From Candidatus Omnitrophota bacterium (GTDB taxonomy: Bacteria > Omnitrophota > Omnitrophia > Omnitrophales > JACROU01), in NCBI GenBank assembly GCA_016206875.1, contig JACQQR010000164.1, positions 1-12,422 of the forward strand: a DNA stretch of 12,422 nucleotides, given 5' to 3'. Below, piece after piece: positions 6,183 to 12,421 of the stretch (the first letter of the stretch is position 1; every line of letters starts with the position of its first letter). The notes under the pieces are model-generated. The model did not search any database. It had not been told where the DNA came from and saw only the letters and a list, made by a program, of their open reading frames with translations. The translations under genes and the position numbers were made by a program.

Positions 6183-7880
6183 ATGAAACGAACTACGCAA
6201 CTTCGAAAATTACTCAGCGAGAAAAAATCCATCACCCTGGTGGGCGCTCATGACGCCATAAGCGCCAAGCTGATTCAGGAAGCGGGTTTTGACGGCGTTT
6301 GGGTCTCCAGCTTTGGCACTTCGGCCGCGCAAAAGTGTATGCCCGACGCTAATGTGCTGACCATGACCGAAAGCCTCTTGGCCGCTTCCGATATCAATCA
6401 GGCCGTGAATATTCCTGTCGTTGCCGATTGCGACAACGGCTATGGCAACGCGGTGAACGTGATGCGCGTGGTCCGTGAATTTGAGAAAGCCGGCATTGCC
6501 GGCATCTCGATAGAAGATAACCCGTTTCCCAAACGCTGCAGCCTTTATCCGGGAGACGACCGTGATTTAGTGGCTATTGACGAGATGGCCGGACGCATTC
6601 GCGCGGCGAAGCGGGCGCAAACAGATGCCGATTTTTTCGTGATCGCACGCACGGAGGCCTTTATTGCCGGGCTTGGCATTGAAGAAGCGTTGAAACGGGC
6701 TCATGCCTACGCCGACGCGGGAGCAGACGCTATTTTGGTGCACTCGAAAGCCAAGACGGCGGAGGAGGTGGCGTCTTTTGCCCGCCAGTGGAAGCGCCCC
6801 GTGCCGCTGGTTGCCGTGCCCACCAAATACGGAAAAGTCACGAGTGATGAGCTCGAGGCCATGGGGTACCAGGTCATTATTTTTGCCAATCAACCGCTTC
6901 GTGCCAGCATCAAGGCCATGCAAGAAACCTTGGCCGAGATGCGTGCCAAGCGTTTTCCCGACGCCTCGGATCAAAAAATTGTGCCGCTTGAAGAAGTGTT
7001 CCGGCTGGTAGGCCAAAGCGATTTGGACCGCGTGCAAAAAGAATTTATCACGAGCGCCGAAGAATCTCCTTCGGCTGTGATTTTGGCCGCAGGTTTCGAA
7101 AAAGATTTAATGCCGCTTATTGCCGCGCGCCCCAAAACCCTGCTTGAGCTCAAAGGAAAAAGTATTTTGGAGCGCCAAGTTTCCGCACTGAAGACGGCCG
7201 GTGTTTCTCGCATCGGTGTTGTGCGCGGTTATTTGGGAAACACGATTTGCATGCCCCAACTCAAGTACTTTGAAAATCCCCGTTACGCAGACACGTATAT
7301 TTTGCATTCATTATTTTGCGCGGAAGAAATGTTCAAAGGGCCGGTGATTGTGCTGTACGGGGATATTGTGTTTGACGAAACCATTTTACAAAAACTGTTG
7401 CGCTCCAAAGGCGATATCCGCCTGGTAGTGGACCGCTCCTGGCGCGATCATTATGCAAGCGCAAGCGCCGGTGAGAACGGGAACGGAAAGGCCGTGCCGA
7501 AGGGTACGGAGCTTGTCCTCACTTCTTCTGTGCACACGCAAAACCAGCGCTTTTTGTCTCCTGAGGAGCCGGACACGGTCACGCAGACGGGTACAAACGA
7601 GCGTATTGACCCGTCCAAAGCCGCAGGCGAGTTCATTGGAATTGCCTATTTTTCCGCCCGGGGAATTCAAATAGCGAAAGAAGCATACCGTCAGGCGCTT
7701 AAGCGCCATATTTCCGGCCCGTTCCAGGAAGCCTCTTCGATAGAAAAAGCTTCGCTCGTAGATTTAGTTCAGGAATTAATCGACTTGGGTCACGAAATTT
7801 CCACGGTAGATATCTATAAAGGTTGGCTGGAAGTAGACACGTTTGAAGACTATCGCCGCGCTTGGGAGAAGGTGACGTAA
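6183..7880 (+). CDS. PEP-mutase-family / nucleotidyltransferase fusion (Ppm-PntC-like)
   Basis: Two domains, 565 aa. Residues 1 to about 255 are the isocitrate lyase/PEP mutase fold. D55, D82 and D84 (DCDNGYGN), E111, K117, S120, R156 and H187 sit where the mutase has its Mg2+, phosphonate-binding and loop residues. PEP mutase turns phosphoenolpyruvate into phosphonopyruvate. The gating loop, however, is EDNPFPKRCS (111-120) instead of EDKxxxKxNS: Lys to Asn at 113 and the important Asn to Cys at 119. Residues ~297-565 are a nucleotidyltransferase fold (SAVILAAG 297-304, PKTLLEL 317-323, YGD with D394, GWLEVDT with D552). Its P-loop reads LAAGFEKDL rather than LAAGxGxRL, so the second Gly and the Arg are absent. 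Fusions of this architecture are known in phosphonate tailoring clusters. The ATG lacks a Shine-Dalgarno. The fold is certain; mutase activity is not, and a C-C lyase or hydrolase is possible. Confidence 0.85.
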   Translation: MKRTTQLRKLLSEKKSITLVGAHDAISAKLIQEAGFDGVWVSSFGTSAAQKCMPDANVLTMTESLLAASDINQAVNIPVVADCDNGYGNAVNVMRVVREFEKAGIAGISIEDNPFPKRCSLYPGDDRDLVAIDEMAGRIRAAKRAQTDADFFVIARTEAFIAGLGIEEALKRAHAYADAGADAILVHSKAKTAEEVASFARQWKRPVPLVAVPTKYGKVTSDELEAMGYQVIIFANQPLRASIKAMQETLAEMRAKRFPDASDQKIVPLEEVFRLVGQSDLDRVQKEFITSAEESPSAVILAAGFEKDLMPLIAARPKTLLELKGKSILERQVSALKTAGVSRIGVVRGYLGNTICMPQLKYFENPRYADTYILHSLFCAEEMFKGPVIVLYGDIVFDETILQKLLRSKGDIRLVVDRSWRDHYASASAGENGNGKAVPKGTELVLTSSVHTQNQRFLSPEEPDTVTQTGTNERIDPSKAAGEFIGIAYFSARGIQIAKEAYRQALKRHISGPFQEASSIEKASLVDLVQELIDLGHEISTVDIYKGWLEVDTFEDYRRAWEKVT

Positions 7881-7914
7881 TAAAAAAGTGATCAATCACT
7901 TTTTTATTACGTCA
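7873..7914. terminator. Bidirectional terminator between convergent genes
   Basis: A perfect 20-bp inverted repeat (7873-7892 with 7895-7914) encloses a 2-nt centre. The middle, AAAAAAGTGAT / ATCACTTTTTT, gives a hairpin flanked by A and T runs, so it can terminate transcription on both strands. The TAA stop of the plus-strand fusion (7878-7880) lies in the left arm and the TGA stop of the minus-strand nucleotidyltransferase (7914-7912) lies in the right arm. Confidence 0.8.
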
Positions 7915-7983
7915 TTGCGAGGAGGCCGTAGGCCGACGTGGCAATCTCTTCATTGGAGATTGCTTCGCTTCGCTCGCAATGAC
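7911..7983. repeat. 73-bp palindromic dispersed repeat inside a gene end
   Basis: Terminal inverted repeats GTCATTGCGAG (7911-7921) and CTCGCAATGAC (7973-7983) are perfect over 11 bp. Internally, GCAATCTC (7941-7948) pairs with GAGATTGC (7956-7963). The reading frame across it on the minus strand gives IASEAKQS and LPRRPTASS, a peptide signature I recall from many genomes carrying this class of repeat. The element forms the 3' end of the minus-strand nucleotidyltransferase gene. Confidence 0.85.
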
Positions 7984-8679
7984 ATACGCCCGCTCCAAAT
8001 CTTCCATCGAATCAATTTCCGTCCATTTCAAATCATGCACAGTTTCATAGCCCACTACGCAGCGCTGCATCAACACCGGATACGTATCTTCATGCTCGAT
8101 GCCTTTTTTTCCGGCTCGGACGAATGCATCGACAATTTTCGCCAGTTCCCCGGCGGCCGGTTTTGAGAGCTTTAAAAATCCAACAGATTCACCCGCCGGC
8201 GGGTACGTGGAGCAAGGTTTTTTCGAAATAAAAAATGCCCGACCGGCCTCGGCGTAAATCACCATTTCCTCTCCCGTATCCGCCGAAGAGGGATCGGCCA
8301 GAAGGCAATTTGCTTTCGGCGAAAGAACCAGGCGCTTCAGGAGCGCTTCCGGATAAAAGACATCGCCATCCATGATGAGAATCTCCTCGTTCATTTCTCC
8401 GCGCGCCGACCAAAGCGACATGAGGCTGCCTCCGCGCGTATCGGGGCTTTCATAGTATTGAATAGGGGTGCCTTTCCAGGCATTTCCCGCAAACGCTTCG
8501 ATTTTTTCGCGTAAGTGGCCCACCACCAGAATTATTTTTGTGATCCCCAAGTTTTTCAAATAATCCAAGTGATATTCTAGGAGTGGTTTCCCTCCAACAG
8601 GAATCATGGATTTGGGTGTTTCGTCGGTAAGCGGAGCCAGGCGTTTTCCAACTCCGGCCGTTAAAATAATGGCTTTCAT
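7912..8679 (-). CDS. LicC/PntC-like nucleotidyltransferase
   Basis: Nucleotidyltransferase of the sugar-phosphate / choline-phosphate cytidylyltransferase fold, 255 aa, which would link a phosphate or phosphonate to an NTP and release pyrophosphate. The P-loop TAGVGKRLAPLT (7-18, with R13) and PKSMIPV (22-28, K23) are canonical. MDGDVF (103-108, D106) and WTEIDS (D223) supply the metal ligands. TRGGSLMSLWSA (81-92) occupies the acceptor region where LicC-type enzymes have a YSLW-type segment. The start is ATG 8679, which overlaps the Rieske stop by 4 bp and has GAGGTG (8696-8691) upstream; a longer reading from 8856 would run inside the Rieske gene and is rejected. Residues 233-255 and the stop are encoded entirely by a dispersed repeat, so the original end is lost just after the EIDSMEDLERAY helix; the catalytic core is intact. 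It probably activates the product of the neighbouring locus; CTP use is inferred, not shown. Confidence 0.87.
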   Translation of the reverse strand: MKAIILTAGVGKRLAPLTDETPKSMIPVGGKPLLEYHLDYLKNLGITKIILVVGHLREKIEAFAGNAWKGTPIQYYESPDTRGGSLMSLWSARGEMNEEILIMDGDVFYPEALLKRLVLSPKANCLLADPSSADTGEEMVIYAEAGRAFFISKKPCSTYPPAGESVGFLKLSKPAAGELAKIVDAFVRAGKKGIEHEDTYPVLMQRCVVGYETVHDLKWTEIDSMEDLERAYVIASEAKQSPMKRLPRRPTASSQ

Positions 8680-8984
8680 ATTTGCACAAACACCTCTTCG
8701 CCGCGCACTTCCACAGGAAAGGTGCCGACATGCGCATTGGGCATATTCAGGCACCCGCCTTGCTCCAGATCGAATGTCCAGCCATGCAGAGGGCAGACCA
8801 CCGAGGGGCCGGGTTCGAGAGTTCCTTGGTAGAGCGGGCCGCCGCGGTGCGGGCAAAAATTAGACACGGCAAAAAATTTACCTTCTGCATGAAACACGGC
8901 AATTTCTTTTCCGGCCGCTTCGAGCAACTTTGAGGACTGCGCTGTAAAATCACTTTTTTTTCCCGCCAAACACCATTCCGCCAT
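8676..8984 (-). CDS. Rieske [2Fe-2S] ferredoxin (NirD / dioxygenase-ferredoxin type)
   Basis: Small soluble Rieske protein, 102 aa, a single domain with no membrane anchor. The cluster ligands are clear: C44 and H46 in NFCPHRGGPL and C64 and H67 in VVCPLHGWTFDL, with the typical GGP and FDL strands around them. Such proteins carry electrons to Rieske oxygenases or form the small subunit of assimilatory nitrite reductase. ATG 8984 has a strong AAGGAG (8998-8993) at an 8-nt spacing. The stop overlaps the start of the nucleotidyltransferase gene by 4 bp, so the two are co-translated. No oxygenase, reductase or nitrite reductase gene is in the window, so its partner is unknown. The pairing suggests a redox or hydroxylation step in the same pathway as the nucleotidyltransferase, but this is inference. 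Confidence 0.9.
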   Translation of the reverse strand: MAEWCLAGKKSDFTAQSSKLLEAAGKEIAVFHAEGKFFAVSNFCPHRGGPLYQGTLEPGPSVVCPLHGWTFDLEQGGCLNMPNAHVGTFPVEVRGEEVFVQI

Positions 8985-9050
8985 AAAGAATTCTCCTTAA
9001 ATTTTCCGCCAAGGTTAACATAGGTCTTATAGAGAACGCAAAAGGTAGTT

Positions 9051-9068
9051 TTTGAGGATATCCTCCAA
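9051..9068. promoter_or_regulatory. 12-bp palindrome in the divergent intergenic region (possible operator)
   Basis: GAGGATATCCTC at 9054-9065 is a perfect palindrome with two more matching outer pairs after one mismatch (TTT...CAA edges). It lies between the divergently transcribed Rieske operon and the large envelope gene, about 40 bp upstream of the candidate -10 of the latter. It could be a regulator-binding site; no regulator gene is nearby. Confidence 0.3.
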
Positions 9069-9086
9069 TTCGAAATCAATGATTGG

Positions 9087-9115
9087 TTTGTAATCTCAAA
9101 ATAATTAGGTATACT
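9087..9115 (+). promoter_or_regulatory. Candidate promoter of the large envelope-protein gene
   Basis: A good -10 hexamer, TATACT at 9110-9115, lies 17 bp after a poor -35 (TTTGTA, 9087-9092). The predicted start point near 9122 would give a ~30-nt leader containing AAGGAGG at 9134-9140. I found no equally good match for the divergent Rieske operon. Confidence 0.4.
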
Positions 9116-9152
9116 TCCCCTACTTAGCTTAAAAAGGAGGTTGCCCAAGTTG

Positions 9153-12100
9153 ATGTTGCTTAAAAAAAGAAATCCGGGTAAACGGTTGACCCAGACCGTT
9201 TCTTCCTTAATTACTCTTATTTTTACCTGGACTTCCGTGTTGCCGGCCTCGGGTATTCTCGAGCCTCCTCTTCTTCATCCTCCTTATCTAACCCAGGTAC
9301 ATTGCGGTATCTCGCCGGATTTAGGCCGTATCAAAGAGTTTTTCCCACTTCAAAAATCCCCTGAAATTTATTTGGTAGAAGATGCGCATGAAAGTCTGGA
9401 TGCGCAGGAAAAGATCCGTCTCATTCTCAAAGAATTGGTAGAAAAAGAAAGAGTGAAAAAAATTTACTTTGAAGGCGGTAGTTTTAAGCTCGACCGCCGG
9501 TTTTATGCGGCAAGCCGCCTGAAAAAAATAAACGAGAAAGTGTGGAACCGGCTTTTCGAGATGGGGGAGATAGGAGGTGTGGAACGGTACGCCCTGGAGG
9601 CGCCCCGTCATATCCGATTTTTCGGAATGGAAGATCCGGATGTATATTTCAACAATGTTCATTCCGTGCAGAATATATACCGGGCCCAGACAAAAATCGG
9701 GACGGAAGTAAAAAAGCTGGATGCCGATTTCAAAAAAGCCGCTGCCCGATTCATTCAGGGAGAGCTTAAAAATTTCCTCAAGCTCAAGAAACAATTTGAA
9801 GAAAAGAAGATTTCGCTCGATCGATATACCCGGGAATTGGCATTACGGGCAAAGAAGATAGCCGGAATTGATTTTCAGGAAGTGTCATCACAAAAAAAAT
9901 GGCCGCAATATGTCCGTCTAATGGCTTTTTTAAAATACGGTGTACTGCATACGCCGTACACCGTACACCGTACGCAGTACGAAAACGACTCTTTCCTCTG
10001 GAACCCCGACGAGCACTGGCGTGCCCGCGGTCATTTGCGCTGGTATTTTGAGCGCTGGCTGGATGGTTTGGGGCCAAACGTACCGCTCAGTCCCGAGCTG
10101 AAGCATTGGATTCGCTATCACATTCTCAAGGACGAACTCGATGCCGAATCTCTCCGCCAAGAGATAGGCTGTCTTGAAGATTTGATTCTTGCCAAAATGA
10201 AGCTATCCGGAGAAACCCTCCGATTTTTGAATCAAGAAAAAAGATGGAATCACATTAAGAAATTACTCCGGCTCGAGCTCACTCGCAGCGAATGGTGCGA
10301 GCTTAAGAAGATGAATTTATATTCTCCTCTATTTCAAAAACTCAAAAAAGAAATTAGTATGGCTTTCCGGAATTATGAGCTAGTTGAAAAGCGGGATAAA
10401 ATTTTTGATCAAAGATTACCAAGGAATAAAACTTCCGAAAAAATAGCCGTAGTATTGGGAGGTTTTCACTCAGAGGTTTTGATTTCAAATCTAAAAAAAG
10501 AAAATAGTTCCTTCACGGTGGTCACACCCAATATTAAAGATCCCAACCGGTGTCTGGATTACCGCAGCCGGATTTTGGTCCCCCGTCAAACCGCGCCTGT
10601 TGTGGTAGGCGCTTCCCTCAACATTCCTGAAGCTGGACCCTTTATCCGGCATTTTGAGCGTGTCCGGGCCGAGTCGCTTGGGCGAATTGAAAAATCTAAG
10701 CCGGCCGGCAAAACGGCTATAAGTTTGAACGAAGATCATTCTTTGACGGCGGAAGGGGAAACACCCTTTAACGAATGGGTGAAGGAACCTACTCTGAGCT
10801 TACTGCTTCCTGACCAACGAATTTCCGGCCGCCGGCCTTTATTTTCCGAAGACGTTAGCACAGTTGCTTATGAATTACCGGGCAGCGGTTCGCGCCGTTT
10901 CGTTGCTTGGTTGGATTTAGCTCGCGGCCAATCTTTTACAAGGATCGATCGCGCAGAAAAAGGGAACCTTGTAAGCGACAAAGTCCCTCCGGCTGTGTCT
11001 TGTTTTGAGTGGGACAGCGAGGAACAATCGGGAGGAGAACATGTTTATCACGCGGGAAAAGTTACAGTCACAGTGCAGGGCACTCACCGCTCAGAAGTTC
11101 ATATTCTCGGCTCTCAAGGCGAAATCAGTTATTCATTTCCACTTAAAGATTATGGAGGTGTTACGGGTTCTCCTCTCATTCTCAGTCCGGATGGGGAGCA
11201 TTTGGCTGTGGCCAATCGGCTTACGACACGTGGGTGGAAAGCAGCGGCGATTTGGGCAGTTTCAAGACGTGACCATAACGAAATCATGATTCATTTATAT
11301 GAAACCAAGTCCGGCCAGCTTTGGCGCTGGCTCAAAGTTCCTGCAGAAAAAATTGAGGCCATGCATTTTTCTCCCGACGGCCGGTATCTTTTTGCCATTA
11401 CATCGGATGTCCATTCTTCACATGCAATGGAAAAAGTTCATATTTTTGATTTGTACAGCGCGCAGGATTTGGAAAATGACTTAGCCCGGTTATCGTGGAA
11501 TGCATTTGCCGTCCAACACTATAACTGGCAAAAGCCATTTCGGGGTGTGCAGATCCTGTTTGGTTTGCGATTTCTATCTATCTACTATTCGGTTCCGGCA
11601 TTTATTACAATTTTTGTCTGCACAACTCTTTTGGCCGCGGTGCGTAAAAAAAACTTGGCTGGTATACTTTCCGATCCTATGTTGCTTCAAAAATGGTTTG
11701 TCGCCAGTGCTGGCGTAATTGCTGTCTTCGGAACCCTTTTTGTCTTTTCTTATTTGTTGGAACTGTGGTATCGAAAATTCAACGAACCTTTTGTTTCTTT
11801 GCCCGAACTCCGTCGAATCGAAGAAATCCGCAGCCGATGGAAGGAAAAGACCGGCGAAAAAACACAGTTGAAACAAGCGGTGCGTGCGGATTTGGGAAGC
11901 GAAGCTTCCAGTCTGGGGGTTAAAGGAGCAGTGCTGTTGGGAAGCGCTTCTAAGAATAGTTTATGGATGAATCAATATGGCGTGCGTACATCTACCGTTT
12001 TGCGAGTTGCCCGAATCGTTGGTGTTTTAGGAGAAGATATAAAAACTTATTTCCCGGAAGAGTATGAGGATTTATTGAACGAATTGGGATTGACAAATAA

Positions 12101-12191
12101 TTCGGGCTCATTGACTCGCAGCGGATTTCATCTGATTGAAAAAGCAATTTTCCGAAAACAATCGGCTGCGCTTTTAGGACAAATGGTGTAG
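9153..12191 (+). CDS. Large exported multidomain protein with two C-terminal membrane helices
   Basis: 1012 aa from ATG 9153; TTG 9150 is equally possible because AAGGAGG at 9134-9140 is 9 nt from it and 12 nt from the ATG. Residues ~1-34 are an export signal or anchor (LITLIFTWTSVLPASG). Residues ~60-470 form a domain with DAHESLDAQEKI (77-88), IYFEGGS (104-110) and VVLGGFHSEVL (433-443). This spacing of DAH, EGG and GGFH reminds me of uncharacterised Omnitrophota proteins and loosely of ChaN/TraB-type domains. Residues ~560-790 carry propeller-like strands, with LSPDGEHLAVA (677-687) and FSPDGRYLFAI (739-749). Two hydrophobic helices follow at ~802-830 and ~850-872, then a soluble ~140-residue tail. 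The protein would sit in the envelope with its first two domains probably outside the cytoplasm. A palindromic repeat is embedded in frame (codons ~262-277). Function unknown. Confidence 0.8.
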   Translation: MLLKKRNPGKRLTQTVSSLITLIFTWTSVLPASGILEPPLLHPPYLTQVHCGISPDLGRIKEFFPLQKSPEIYLVEDAHESLDAQEKIRLILKELVEKERVKKIYFEGGSFKLDRRFYAASRLKKINEKVWNRLFEMGEIGGVERYALEAPRHIRFFGMEDPDVYFNNVHSVQNIYRAQTKIGTEVKKLDADFKKAAARFIQGELKNFLKLKKQFEEKKISLDRYTRELALRAKKIAGIDFQEVSSQKKWPQYVRLMAFLKYGVLHTPYTVHRTQYENDSFLWNPDEHWRARGHLRWYFERWLDGLGPNVPLSPELKHWIRYHILKDELDAESLRQEIGCLEDLILAKMKLSGETLRFLNQEKRWNHIKKLLRLELTRSEWCELKKMNLYSPLFQKLKKEISMAFRNYELVEKRDKIFDQRLPRNKTSEKIAVVLGGFHSEVLISNLKKENSSFTVVTPNIKDPNRCLDYRSRILVPRQTAPVVVGASLNIPEAGPFIRHFERVRAESLGRIEKSKPAGKTAISLNEDHSLTAEGETPFNEWVKEPTLSLLLPDQRISGRRPLFSEDVSTVAYELPGSGSRRFVAWLDLARGQSFTRIDRAEKGNLVSDKVPPAVSCFEWDSEEQSGGEHVYHAGKVTVTVQGTHRSEVHILGSQGEISYSFPLKDYGGVTGSPLILSPDGEHLAVANRLTTRGWKAAAIWAVSRRDHNEIMIHLYETKSGQLWRWLKVPAEKIEAMHFSPDGRYLFAITSDVHSSHAMEKVHIFDLYSAQDLENDLARLSWNAFAVQHYNWQKPFRGVQILFGLRFLSIYYSVPAFITIFVCTTLLAAVRKKNLAGILSDPMLLQKWFVASAGVIAVFGTLFVFSYLLELWYRKFNEPFVSLPELRRIEEIRSRWKEKTGEKTQLKQAVRADLGSEASSLGVKGAVLLGSASKNSLWMNQYGVRTSTVLRVARIVGVLGEDIKTYFPEEYEDLLNELGLTNNSGSLTRSGFHLIEKAIFRKQSAALLGQMV
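9936..9981. repeat. Palindromic CCGTACA-type repeat embedded in a coding sequence
   Basis: Within the large envelope gene, CCGTACA is repeated three times in tandem (9954-9960, 9961-9967, 9968-9974, the last ending in G). TACGGTGTAC (9936-9945) is the reverse complement of GTACACCGTA (9956-9965). GTACTGCATACG (9942-9953) is, with one mismatch, the reverse complement of 9969-9980. The translation, YGVLHTPYTVHRTQYE, is unlike the charged helical sequence on both sides. The insertion keeps the frame open. Confidence 0.8.
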
Positions 12192-12298
12192 GGAGGGGTA
12201 TAGCTTGTGGTCATGCACCCCGAGAGGGAAGGCCGGGTTGCTTTTTCATTTTTTATATGGTTAAATTGCCCTCGTATCCGGCTTCAAAAATTCGTAAC
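12192..12298 (+). other. Intergenic stretch without a recognised gene
   Basis: I see no coding sequence. GGGGT at 12195-12199 and ACCCC at 12217-12221 could form the base of a loose stem just after the stop codon. T-rich sequence follows (12241-12257), which might mark the transcript end of the large gene. The ATGCACCC at 12213-12220 also occurs in the right arm of the element ending at 2499. Confidence 0.4.
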
Positions 12299-12421
12299 CG
12301 TTCAGAGTGGGTGTCATTCCGGCGAAGGCCGGAATCTTTCCGCCGAAGGCGGATCCGCCTTCGGCGGAAAAATCTCAAAACAAGATGCCAGCCTACGCTG
12401 GCATGACACCCACCCTGAACG
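12299..12421. repeat. 123-bp palindromic element with terminal inverted repeats
   Basis: A 19-bp terminal inverted repeat (12299-12317 with 12403-12421, one mismatch) begins CGTTCAG and ends GGGTGTCAT. Three hairpins lie inside: ATTCCGGC/GCCGGAAT (12316-12323, 12328-12335), a perfect 34-nt palindrome centred on GGATCC (12337-12370), and ATGCCAGC/GCTGGCAT (12385-12392, 12397-12404). It has no coding capacity. The GTCATTCCGGCGAAGGCCGG sequence class is a widespread intergenic repeat as far as I recall. Confidence 0.8.

Noticed and set aside
6567..7037. Open 156-codon frame on the minus strand opposite the PEP-mutase domain
   Set aside because: It lies wholly inside a gene with clear catalytic motifs, has no recognisable domain and no ribosome-binding site; it is an antisense shadow of biased codon use.
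6183..7880. A frameshift artefact joining two separate genes
   Set aside because: The frame is continuous through a ~40-residue linker, and fused PEP-mutase/nucleotidyltransferase proteins are an established architecture.
7888..8166. A 92-codon plus-strand frame starting in the terminator
   Set aside because: It runs through the terminator and dispersed repeat and then antisense to the nucleotidyltransferase; no domain is visible.
8680..8856. A 59-residue N-terminal extension of the minus-strand nucleotidyltransferase
   Set aside because: This part is the Rieske gene read in another frame and is Arg/Pro-rich nonsense; the conserved MKAIILTAG start with GAGGTG upstream and the 4-bp overlap fit ATG 8679.
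9321..9794. Open 157-codon frame on the minus strand within the large envelope gene
   Set aside because: Antisense to a coherent long reading frame, no motifs, no start signals.
12192..12298. Degenerate copy of the 2263-2499 element after the last gene
   Set aside because: Shared ATGCACCC and a TAGGG-GGGT start are suggestive, but the rest does not align and the opposite arm is missing, so chance is not excluded.
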